Of a stretch of 64,000 bases of DNA, positions 24,695 through 34,499 are shown piece after piece. Each line of letters opens with the position of its first letter. Positions within the stretch are counted from its first letter, which is position 1. The stretch is from Plantago ovata (Eukaryota > Streptophyta > Magnoliopsida > Lamiales > Plantaginaceae). The stretch spans positions 40,051,290 through 40,115,289 of the forward strand of contig CM051455.1 in NCBI GenBank assembly GCA_028274465.1, written 5' to 3'. A program made the translations under genes and the position numbers. The notes beneath the pieces were generated by a model, which saw only the letters and a list, made by a program, of their open reading frames with translations, made no database searches and was not told where the DNA came from.

Positions 24695-26710
24695 TGTTAG
24701 TAATCGTAGGAAATTACCTCTAAGGTTAATGCAGCGGAATTCTAAAATTTCCTACATGAATCGTTGATTGAATGATTATTTAACATGCTCCATACAAATG
24801 ACTTACCCGTTATCCAGCTTCCAGCTTCCATGAATCATTGATCTAATCATGATTTTGTTCTTAAAAGAACAATTGATGATCTTCTAAAGAATCTGACTGA
24901 ACTCAGAACAATTCTAAGCTGCCTACGTACCCTCAGGATCAAGTCAAACGTAGTTCAATTCTTCGTTGATGAATTCTCCATGGATGCTAGGAAATCCATA
25001 TTCAAATCTACATTAAGCAAAACAAGAAATCTCAAAGATCATAATAAAATGAGAATTGATCAAAGAAGAAAAGAAAAGAGTTAGAACGAATACAACCGTA
25101 TAGAATAAACCCAAAAGATGAAGAAAGCTCTTAGCCACACCCCAACAACAACACGTTTAATCATTCACCAAAAACCAGATAGTGCGGCCGCAAGCAAAAG
25201 ATAGATAAAACGCTGATTAGGTATTTTGCATGGGCCTGGCCCAGTTGGTATGTGTGCAGACTAATTTTATGGAGGTCACGGGTTCGAAGCCCATCACTAG
25301 CCATCTTTTTCTTTTGGGCTTTTAACACTTGAACCTCATTCTAAATTGGTTCAAATGCACATTCTAACTTTAATTAATTAAATCCAATTTAATATAATTA
25401 TTCTTTTCTTCGTTTATTAATTAAATCTAATTTAATTAATTTACTTTTTAAAAGTATAAATTAATCCATTGAATCCAATTCAACTTAATTAATTAGTTGT
25501 TACTATCAAATAGAATCATTCTCAATAATATTAAATTAAATATTTATCAATCCAATTGATATTTATTTAATATATGAATTAAGTTATAAATCTAATTTTA
25601 ACTTAATTAATGATTTCCATCAAATGAAATTGATTTCCATCAAATGAAATGTCATTGACAATAGTAAACGAAATGTTATCAATCCAATTGACATTTAATT
25701 TACCCTAATGCTTAATCGGGAGAATCATCACCTAGTTGTATATGACCCATAGGCCCTCACATATCATGCAATGATCGAATCAAGGTCTCAGTGAATATTC
25801 CTGGACAATCGTCACTAGATAATACTAATATGTAAGGAACGTTTGTTGAGGAGATACAAACTGCCTGTGATGTAGAGTACTTTGATGATACGGTCCTTTC
25901 ATTCTCGAATACTCGAATGAATCTAGAATATGGTTTAGTGTCTATTCCAATAACTCATCCATTGTCTCTCAATCTTTTTAATCGATCTAGATGATTATGT
26001 CCAAACACCATTTTGACATATATTTTTGCAGTGGCCACTGACTAACGATCGCACTAAATATGAGATGTAGAGTATTCTCTCCTTGAATCTATTCGGAGGA
26101 ATGAATATGATCTTGGTCCAATCACTCACACCATATGCTTCCTAATATACCCAACGCATGTCGTATCTACCCTACTTTAAGAGTGCAAGCGTTGCGCATG
26201 GTCAAAGTATATTATTCCACATATGATGTAGTATTGACCTCAAGTCTGAGGACTATTACATCACCCTACAATCCGATACTCCCATAGACACTTAAATAGA
26301 ATTTACCAAATGGTTTCTCGGCTGGGCATGCCAACACTCTCCAAAGTGTCCATGTGTCCATCATGAATAACCAAGCTATTCGCAGCAGTGAGAACTACTA
26401 CATCCTCGAAGGATTTGATGCAACACATGCTAGTCTCTATCGCATCATTGATATCCCATATCTCAATGACCATCAACTAGTGGCTAATTTTAGGACTTAA
26501 GTTCTGACACGCAAGCTCCCACTAACTTGGTGATTATCTTTAGTCCTTGGAAACATCTTACAGAATAATTCAAACAACCAAATAATCTATTCAGTAAATG
26601 TAATGCCAATTGTATTTATGTATGCTTAAATAAATGTAACATAAATAAATACCAATAAGCTGAGTGCGGTAAAATACATATCGTCCTTAATGTTGGTTGT
26701 CTGTAGGACA
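24695..26710 (-). mobile_element. Probable long LTR or LTR-derived block, broken
   Basis: About 2.0 kb bounded by TGTTAGTAATCG at the left and GTCTGTAGGACA at the right, giving TGT...ACA ends. There is no coding capacity. The minus strand resembles long non-coding LTR or leader blocks seen in plant LTR retroelements. No clear 5-bp target duplication was found. It appears as a solitary fossil with a tRNA-derived segment nested at 25.23 kb. Family not determined; broken. Confidence 0.4.
25229..25304 (+). mobile_element. tRNA-derived SINE-like head
   Basis: Pol III box A (TGGCCCAGTTGG, 25237-25248) and box B (GGTTCGAAGCC, 25281-25291) stand at tRNA-like spacing, but the flanks do not form a cloverleaf acceptor. 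A T-rich tail follows. This is typical of a tRNA-derived SINE. Confidence 0.55.
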
Positions 26711-27284
26711 TATATACTTTCAGACTTTGGGTTTTCTTTCTAGCAAGAAACACAATTTAGTTTTTGTATTTTCCGTTCGACTTTAAATTTCATTCGTCGA
26801 GTTTTTCGATCAGATTTGTTTTTAATTTGAGATTTTTGACTTGTGTTTGTCTTAATAAGTTTAACACTGTTTATCGTTGAAAAGTATTTGGTAAATTAAT
26901 TAATTAAAAATCTAGTAAAATTAGTTTAAAGTATATCCCGAACCTATGCCGTTACTCGAATATACATTTCATTCTCGTCATGGTTAAATGATCATTACCT
27001 TGAACGTGTTGATGATTTGATTTTAGAAACTGCATATGATGACGAATATAAATTATAAAGCATATAAAAGTCACTTTAAAGACGTGTGAATGAGACCGAA
27101 ATGACAAAGAAAAAGAGTTAAGGAGGAAGCGACTAAGCAACTGAGCAAAGGCATCCATGCTTTGACCAATTAACTTTATACTATACTATATATACACACA
27201 CACACACACACCAAATCCTCATTCATCAATAACAATCGAGACACCTTTTTTCTTGCAAAAAGAGAATAATCACCTTCAACCATC

Positions 27285-27536
27285 ATGGGAAAATACTTGG
27301 AAATTCTAGATTTCGGGGTGAGAATCGCAGCCCATTTTCACTCTCACTGCCCACACACGGCTCGCCTTTACTACCACCCACCATCTGCCACGGATGAACG
27401 CCACTATGAATTTTTCAGCCACCGCGAGCTTCCCTTCATGGGCGGCGATAGAAGGCAAGAAGGATATCAAGAATCGACGCGTTTTGGGAGCTTCAAGGGA
27501 GAGTCATCGTCAATAGTTTGTTCTATGACAATATGA
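27285..27536 (+). CDS. Small plant-specific protein, family copy 3 (83 aa)
   Basis: An intact intronless ORF opening [20 protein letters not shown] and containing [19 protein letters not shown], then a divergent Gly/Ser-rich tail. It is closest to copy 1 (7305-7568), which shares the [13 protein letters not shown] start; copies 2 and 4 start MEKCLEI. A TATA-like TATACTATATATAC stretch and a CA microsatellite at about 27194-27211 lie about 85 bp upstream. No signal peptide or membrane span. Function unknown. Confidence 0.75.
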   Translation: MGKYLEILDFGVRIAAHFHSHCPHTARLYYHPPSATDERHYEFFSHRELPFMGGDRRQEGYQESTRFGSFKGESSSIVCSMTI

Positions 27537-27886
27537 ATCGTGGAAGGAACGGATTTTAATTTGCATTCATATACAGTATATAGGGAGACTAATTAATTAC
27601 ATTGTTAATATAGAACTGATTGATTGGTGGAAATACTATCTTAAAAAAAAAAAATGATGGATGAAATTCTTTGTACTATGACTTATTTATGTGAAATCCA
27701 TACAAGACTATATATCTATTCAAAGAAATTGACTGATACCATAACAAACAAATATAAAATGTATATTGAGTTGTTATAATTCAACATCTAACATGTCTTA
27801 TTTTATTCATAACAACAAGTTCTCTCTTGCTCTTTATCCCATCATCGTTTTTGCATCGATCTGAATGAAGTTAATCATGCTTTGCA

Positions 27887-28084
27887 TTATGGAGCACTCT
27901 TTGAACAGTTGTCAACGCATCTCGTATAACAATCACGATCAAAATGCCCTGACACAAGGCAACTTACACCACATTCTCTATCACAACTTTTGAAACTATC
28001 TTCATCTTCATCATTTGCTGCTGAAGAAAGCCTAGTTGCCATCACCATCGCAATAAAAACAAAGGCTACAACTTTGATTTTCAT
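27887..28084 (-). CDS. Small secreted cysteine-rich peptide (65 aa)
   Basis: The protein has a clear signal peptide (MKIKVVAFVFIAMVMATRLSS, cleavage probably after about residue 22), an acidic linker (NDEDEDS) and a mature part with six cysteines spaced C-x3-C-x3-C-x9-C-x3-C-x3-C. Short plant defence-type or thionin-like peptides look like this, but I cannot assign the family. A good TATA box (TATAAATAGG on the minus strand, 28171-28180) stands about 90 bp before the ATG. Likely apoplastic. Confidence 0.7.
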   Translation of the reverse strand: MKIKVVAFVFIAMVMATRLSSAANDEDEDSFKSCDRECGVSCLVSGHFDRDCYTRCVDNCSKSAP

Positions 28085-28170
28085 TGTTTCTTCTCTTCTC
28101 TCTATCTCTAATATGTTTATTACAAATGATGTATATATTGTGAAGGACCAAGGGGAAAGAAGTTCAATTC

Positions 28171-28180
28171 CCTATTTATA
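28171..28180 (-). promoter_or_regulatory. TATA box of the cysteine-rich peptide gene
   Basis: TATAAATAGG on the minus strand, 87-96 bp upstream of the start codon at 28084, which gives a 5'UTR of roughly 60 nt. Confidence 0.6.
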
Positions 28181-28703
28181 CATGTTTATACATGTATAAG
28201 TTATAAGATACTCGTATACGGAGTATAATAGTAACTCCATATAAAAGTAGAAAACTTTGGATTTCGCCTCAATTGTAGCTCTCAAAGTTAAAAAGTACAT
28301 CTCTTTGTTTAGCCTCCGCTCTTATATCTTGAGCGAGTCTGAAACACGTATGACACGTAGGAAAAAAAATTCGTTTTCTTTTTAAAATTCGTTTTTTTTT
28401 TTTTTTTTGAAAAAAAAACCGACATTTTGCAACAAATACGGATTTAAATTAATAAAATAAAATGAAAAAATAATATTAGAAACATATAATTGGAAATTCC
28501 TTAATGCAAAGTTCATTACGATAAGGCAAAATAACAGTCATACATGTTTAGAAATAATAATACGGGTACACACTGAACCCGTAGTTGCGGTTACATATTG
28601 AAGTAACGCATGTTATTGGAGATTTTCAACATTATTATGCAAGGGAATTGCGTAGCATTACTGAAAGGGAATTATGTTGCCTTTTGTGATGGGCTCCGTT
28701 CGA

Positions 28704-29131
28704 TTATGGCTCCTCCCAACATAGAGTCAACATGTCTCCAATCTGCTGGAACTGGAAGAAAATCATCTCCTCGGGAACTCGACGGCATTCATTGACATCG
28801 TAGTAGGCGGGGCGGAACAAATCACCATTCGGCTTCACAATCCAACTTGGCTCTGTGGGTTTTTTATCTGAAGCGCGCTGAAACTCATACTTCATAATAT
28901 TGTACCTGGTAACCAGATGAGCCACTTGAAGGTTTTCATTTTCAGGTAAGCCATCTTTCATTATGGCCAGAATCTCCCTCCATGTAGTCCATTCAAAACT
29001 CCTACCAACCATTTTTCCCTTCTCACAAAAGATAAAACAGTGCGGATAAATCTTTTATGCGTGGCAGGAGTCCAAGGATGGTCGCAGGAGATTGGCCTAC
29101 GACTGGAAGAGGGGGATGATCCGGTAGCCAT
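28704..29131 (-). pseudogene. Possible Myb/SANT-like protein fragment, frameshifted
   Basis: From an ATG at 29131 the minus strand reads MATGSSPSSSRRPISCDHPW then TPATHKRFIRTVLSFVRREK. The following sequence is open in a neighbouring frame (GRSFEWTTWREILAIMKDGL, LVTRYNIMKYEF, ending FQFQQIGDMLTLCWEEP at 28704). The Trp spacing and the N-x-x-KYEF element resemble the Myb/SANT-like domains found in PIF/Harbinger accessory proteins and their host derivatives. I am not sure of the family. A further short open stretch (29343-29534) upstream may belong to the same remnant. Confidence 0.3.
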
Positions 29132-30637
29132 TGTCTGCACAAGGAATTATTAACATACCAACATAATGATTAGACGGTGCAAAGAGTACGAAAATATTAT
29201 GACAATACATAAGTATTTAACATCAAAAAAAATAAAAACGACATTTTCATGTCACAACAATACGTTAAACCACGCAACATATTATTCTTATCGATTATGT
29301 CAATTACATTTTCATAATAAGCTACCAGTTAGTCCTAGTAAGTTACCGGTTGCGACGGACTTGAAACGCAAACCAACTACACTTCATCTCGTCATTGAAA
29401 CCCAACCATGGACGTTCAAGTTCTTCATTCGCTAGAAGCTTAACATGGCCAATCATGAATTTTTCGTGGTCATTTTGTAAAGTGGGCCAAAGACGGGCTA
29501 TTTCTTGCTCAATGACTGAGTTTTGGTGTTCCAATGTGGATCCATTTTTCTGAACCTTGAATAATTTTTTTAACGCTTAGAAAAGTTTTCATGACCTTTA
29601 ATGGTTTCTTTTATGACGGGTACTTTAGTTGGAATTTTGTTTTTTCTTAACTTTCAAAGCCTAGAGATAATTAAAAAAAAAGTTTGCCTACTTGGGTGTC
29701 TGCTTATAAACTGTCTTTTTAGTTATGCATTTTGTATAATATAACTTAGATAATGAATTATCTTTGGTAGCTTTACATGCCGGTTTTATCATGGTACCTT
29801 TAAACCTTACATACGTTTACGCGTATTATATAGACATCCACATATGCAAATATTATAGAAAGTTTGAATTGTTCGCATTTACCAATTACAGCAAACGGAT
29901 GTACAATATGTGAAATAACCATAAAAGTATAGAATTACAAAATAATTTTAATTGCAACTACATTTTGAAGACAGTAATGGTTTCCTTAAAAATAATAAAA
30001 AAGAAAAAAAAATTCTCGGAAGACCAATAAGGAGCAAACAGTGGCAGCTTTCGAGTATATCCATTGATTTCCTTTAGTGCATGAGAACCGAAGCATAGCA
30101 GAATATAATGCATCCCGGTGAGCAAGGTTTTAGTCGGTGAGAAGAGAGAAGGGACAGACAACGTACTGAATTATGGCAGGCTAGAGAGAGAGACGATATT
30201 TGGAAATGAAAAACAGTAACTCGGGTTGTGTCTTTTGTTATTTAAAAAAATCTAAATATAATCCAACAACAACATTTTAACAAAATAACAAAATACCACA
30301 AACCAATTTAAACCCAAACAGCCTGATTGCTTTTTGTATTTTTGAAAGGAACAGCCCGATGAAGAATTTGAAAGATCAAGTAATAATCAATGCATGTGGT
30401 TGTGGTTAACTTCCCTACTTTCTAATTGGAATAGTTCAATTCACAACTCACAAGTCAAAAGTCAAACGAATCCGTCTAAATACTCGGCAATATGCCATAT
30501 TAACCCATATTAATAGCTCCTAAATCTTATACTTCACTACAATATATATACACCAAACTTTTCGTCATCATCAACCATAATAACAAGAAGAATAATTACA
30601 TATTCACTAGAGAAAGAATATTTTATTTGGACTTTAA

Positions 30638-30880
30638 ATGGAGAAGTGTTTGGAAATTTTTGAATTCGGGGTGAGGATGGCAGCCCGGTTTCAATCCCAC
30701 TGCCCGCAAACAGCACGGCTTTACTACCACCCTCCTTCCGCCACAGAGGACCACCACCACAGGTTGTCCCACCACCGTGATCTTCCATTCCAAGGAGGCG
30801 ACAATACCCAAGAAGGATCTTCTTCGGTTCATGATAATGATGATGCTTATGAAGTTTCTGTTTATTTTTTCTCAGTATGA
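30638..30880 (+). CDS. Small plant-specific protein, family copy 4 (80 aa)
   Basis: An intact ORF starting [20 protein letters not shown] and followed by [18 protein letters not shown], a His-rich run ([16 protein letters not shown]) and an acidic tail. It is the intact partner of the frameshifted copy at 18699. A TATA-like AATATATATACACC lies at about 30541-30554, near 90 bp upstream. Function unknown. Confidence 0.75.
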   Translation: MEKCLEIFEFGVRMAARFQSHCPQTARLYYHPPSATEDHHHRLSHHRDLPFQGGDNTQEGSSSVHDNDDAYEVSVYFFSV

Positions 30881-31120
30881 ATTGTGAAATCATTACTTTG
30901 CTTTGATCAAGTTTGGACATGGACTAGCTTCTTAACTCTTTTTTTTTTTTTTGTTGACTATCAGCTGTATTCTTGTGTTTTATAGGACTTCACGCACCCT
31001 ATGTATTCTGCGCCTATTTTTATTTCTCCACAGTTCATAACTTGTAAAAGAACAAGTACGCATTGTGCGCACTCTTGAGAAATAATGTTCGTATTCTAGC
31101 TAATCGGACATCACATATAT

Positions 31121-31284
31121 GAACCAGGGGCGGGGCAGATGCCCTCCCCCCCCCCCCCCCAAAGTTTTGAAAATAAATAAATTATATGTACTATTTACGA
31201 TTTTTCAAGTTTTTTTAGAGGTAATATATATGATTTTTCAAGTTTTGCCACCCCCTCCCAGAACTTCAAATCCTGGGTCCGCCT
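31121..31284. mobile_element. Short insertion in duplication copy B (MITE-like)
   Basis: Absent from copy A at the matching point (GGAAATCCCTTGTATCCGCC near 19285). Here 164 bp is inserted between ATAT repeats. The ends are G/C-rich and roughly inverted (GGGGCGGGGCAG against GGCGGACCCAG read from the other side), and a C16 run lies near 31145-31160. It resembles short non-autonomous DNA elements; family unknown. Confidence 0.5.
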
Positions 31285-31340
31285 ATATCCGCCATAACTA
31301 AACATACAGAAGAGCTTAGCAAGCTAGTATGCAACATATA

Positions 31341-31477
31341 GCTCAATTGGTTAGACTGAGGTGTCATGACACTAGAGGTCATAAGTTCAATTCTCGTCAA
31401 GTGCGGGATTATTTATAATTTATTACTAGCTTTGTAATGCTACTTGTTAAATTGTAATGGTTCGATTATTAAAAAAA
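31341..31477 (+). mobile_element. tRNA-derived SINE
   Basis: A 137-bp insertion with box A (TAGCTCAATTGG, 31339-31350) and box B (AGTTCAATTC, near 31383) and an A-rich 3' end. It is flanked by the direct repeat ACATATA (31334-31340 and 31478-31484). Copy A lacks it (GCAATATGTATAACAAAAA near 23192), so this is a clean insertion after the duplication. A (TA)n stretch follows the right repeat. Confidence 0.75.
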
Positions 31478-31806
31478 ACATATATATATATATATATATA
31501 ACAAAAGCCAGTCATTTCAGAGATGGTTCTGGAAAACTCTGCACGGTTTCAGCAGCATCTCCCCTGCTTGTTTCAGCTCCCTGCATAGCAATGTGATTAA
31601 GATATTGTTTGAGCTACTTCACGAAGCGTAGATATCTCTGTGAGTAATTTTGTACGGTGACAAAAGTATTCCTTTTGATAATTCGATCAATATATATGAT
31701 AGTGCTAAAGCATCAGACCAATTGCGGATTGTCCTTGACATATTTCATCACTTAAAAACAAGAAAACTTAAAAAACAAGAAATGTATGTGAAAACATATA
31801 GATGTG

Positions 31807-32660
31807 TATAGAAAGAATGTATGATCGGTATAACTTGCTTTAGATACAAATTACCCGCCAATGGACGATTGACTACGGGGTTCTGTGAACACCTACGTCA
31901 ACCTGCAGATTAACAAACACAAATAATATATATAAATTAAAGCACAACGGAATATAAAGAAGAACCTGTGTTTGAAACTTTTCAAGCAACTTTTGTAAGC
32001 TTGCTTGATGCCCAGTCAAGGCAGAAAATCAACTAGAAAAGATCTTGTTCGCACAATGTTGTATACTCTCAATATTTATCCTAGTAAAACAACACTAGTC
32101 ACCTATAAAGATGATATAGAAACCAATCTATCTATTCTACCTTCAATACGCTGTTAGCTAGAGAAGTATATGATATAAACTAGTGTAAAAGACACAACGA
32201 ACTAAAACAATAAAACTATAAAACTCTGAAAACTCGATCGCCTATGCTCTCTGTGTCGTAACCTTCTGTTTGTCGATGCTATGCTTTATATAGAGGTGGA
32301 AAGCCTTGATCGACTTCAATCAGGAAACGCGCTTGAATGAATCTGGACATGCCACGGTAATAAACTTCTAGTAGGAATCGACTTCCTCTTCAAAGACTCT
32401 TTTTCCTTCTATGACATGAATTCCTTTATGAGTCCTTTTCGACTAAGTCTTCTTTCATCTTTAGCCTTCTTGTAATTCGACAATTTCCATGTATAAATCA
32501 ATTTCCTGCACAAGACAACCAACTACAAATATGGAATAGTTATTGTGTTAGAATAGGTGAAACTATATAAAAACGGCTAAGTGCTCTGGAAAATAGAACT
32601 TATGGGTTGAGTAAATCTATAGGTGAATTCCTATGTCAACACCCTAAAAACAGTGACACG
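31807..32660 (-). mobile_element. 854-bp insertion in duplication copy B, possible solo LTR
   Basis: It separates two sides of copy B that are continuous in copy A (AGATGTGACATATCG near 23493) and is flanked by GATGTG at 31801-31806 and 32661-32666. The minus strand has an LTR-like start (TGTTGACATAGG, ending 32641) and a TATA-like TATATAAAGC near 32285. It has no coding capacity. Probably a solo LTR, but the ends do not fit a classic TG..CA pair with a 5-bp repeat. Fossil, no internal region. Confidence 0.5.
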
Positions 32661-33046
32661 GATGTGACAAATCAAAAAGATTCTACAAGATATTGCTAGT
32701 CAGTGTTAAGAGTAACAGAATAAGCAAACGCAAGAGGCGCACACACAAATTAGATTAAGTAAACACCATCCATCCATCTGAATAGAGTTAAATCATGTTC
32801 CCAAACTTTGCTTTTGATAATATATGACAGAAACATGTGTAGTAGACATGTGAATAAAGAAGATGAAATACAATTATCAAGCTCTTTGTTTAATCTTGTA
32901 TCATTGGTAAGGGTGATTACACCAGCTTGACAAGTACTCTATGCTGGATATATAGAAAATCTATGAAGAAGAAGCAATCCCTGTATAATCAAATCTTGAA
33001 ACATGATGAGATCAACTTGAGAACATAGAACAGGATAAGAGATGCG

Positions 33047-33361
33047 CTAACTTAATTTGCAAGAGCCCATCACACGAACCCAAGTTGATCCTAATCCGAT
33101 CTCCTTCGAAGTGACAGTGCCTTGGGAGATAGTAGGTGGAGCCACAGTGTTAAGGGTTCTAGATTTGGCAATCATAATGAGATTTTGTGGTTGGGTTTTG
33201 CGGTGATTCAGGTGTGATTTGATGAAGTGGGTTGAAGAGAGATCATTTCGCCAGGATTTCCACAAACACCTGCATTTTCCGATGGATTTTGTTGGGAGCC
33301 GTGAGAAGATCTTCATCAGAATCTCCTCGAGAAGATGAGGAAGAAGACCACGATTCGCCAT
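33047..33361 (-). pseudogene. Truncated F-box gene (F-box domain only, 104 aa)
   Basis: The ORF has an F-box (LLEEILMKIFSRLPTKSIGK, CRCLWKSWR) and a link (STHFIKSHLNHRKTQPQN) closely matching the gene at 9549. It stops right after VRVMGSC. The next bases (AAGTTAG) correspond to the 3' end of the 9549 gene, and the following 3' flank also matches it (32.85-32.96 kb against 10.90-10.98 kb). An internal deletion of roughly 0.8 kb therefore removed the FBA domain and fused the F-box to the old 3' flank. It could still encode an F-box-only protein. Confidence 0.75.
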
Positions 33362-34499
33362 TCCAGCTCTATGTCGTAAATGTGGAATTAGGAACTTGCA
33401 AACCGAGCTTGTCGAGGGCTCGACTCAGCTCGGTTCGGTAAATGATCTAACTTTAGAGTTTGGAAAAAAAAAAGACTATCTAGGACGTTTAAAATGAAAC
33501 GAAGGAACTACCAGTTAGATCAATGTACTTTCAACTTATATAAAGTACATTGTTAATTCTCCTACGATTTTAGAAAGTAGTAGTATATATGCTTTAACGG
33601 TAGTTTGCCTAAGTGATGACTTTTGTAATATCATATGTTCGAATAGGGTCATTTTTTTAGTACGTTGTTAGCGTCCTAAATATCATTTTAACTATGTTAT
33701 TAGATGATAAAACATTTTTGTTTACGAGTATGACTAAATGGTGAATGAATCACTATTCCAATTCCAATGTTCAATTTTGATGAAACAAACAAGAATTACT
33801 ATTTTTTTAACAAGGGGTAGTTGCCTACTGCCCTACTTGCCTCCCCAAGTGCGCCGAGAATATCTCATATCTTTTGTTTCGTAATGAGACTCTTTTATTT
33901 TGTAATGCTAGTGTTACTGCGGAGATTTGTGATATTCTTTCTAGATATAGTTTTACTTCTGCATCACAACTTCAAACAGAGTACATCATTGATCAGACAC
34001 ATTAGGTACAGTCGAAATGAAATATTTATATACATTTGTAATGACAACATCTACCTTATAATTTGTCCATGGAGATGCCAAAGGTTACTGTTTTGAAGAG
34101 CTGAAGGAGCACTTCTTGAACATACTTCTATATTAAAATCAGTTGACTCCTCTGTCCGGTAAAGACAGTTGTGCTTAATTACAAAAACACTACCCCCAGA
34201 AACTTGTTTGTAGCTACATTATCATATGTTGCTAGATTAATTAGCATCCTCAACATCCTAAGGATAAGTATTGGCAGTAACTTCAAATTTACTTGAATCA
34301 GTTGTGTTTTAGGAATTACTACATACAGTGAACACAACTGCCCAGAAAACTAAATTACAATGGGGCAATTGTGTAATTACAATGAATCAGTGGACAGTGA
34401 TCAGAAACAAAACAAACTAGGCAGTTTTACCTATTTTATTTGCAATTGTAACTCAGAATTGATTATAAGAACTGACTGTATCAACAATAAATATTATTC
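33362..34499. other. Intergenic stretch between F-box remnant and CHLH
   Basis: No gene seen. The ORF at 33821-34096 is hydrophobic and unlike known proteins. The last part (about 34.1-34.5 kb) is probably the CHLH 3'UTR and flank. Confidence 0.5.

Larger units (their letters stand above)
30468..32815 (+). repeat. Segmental duplication, copy B
   Basis: Collinear with copy A (18541-23660). It lacks the 3850-bp transposon of A but carries three insertions that A lacks: 31121-31284, 31341-31477 and 31807-32660. It ends a short way before the truncated F-box copy. Confidence 0.85.

Noticed and set aside
29958-30161. 67-codon minus-strand ORF ending in a Phe run
   Set aside because: No recognisable domain; the 3' part is poly-A/T derived. 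Could be an old repeat fragment but unsupported.
33821-34096. Hydrophobic 91-codon ORF
   Set aside because: AT-rich non-coding DNA; no start context, domain or paralogue.
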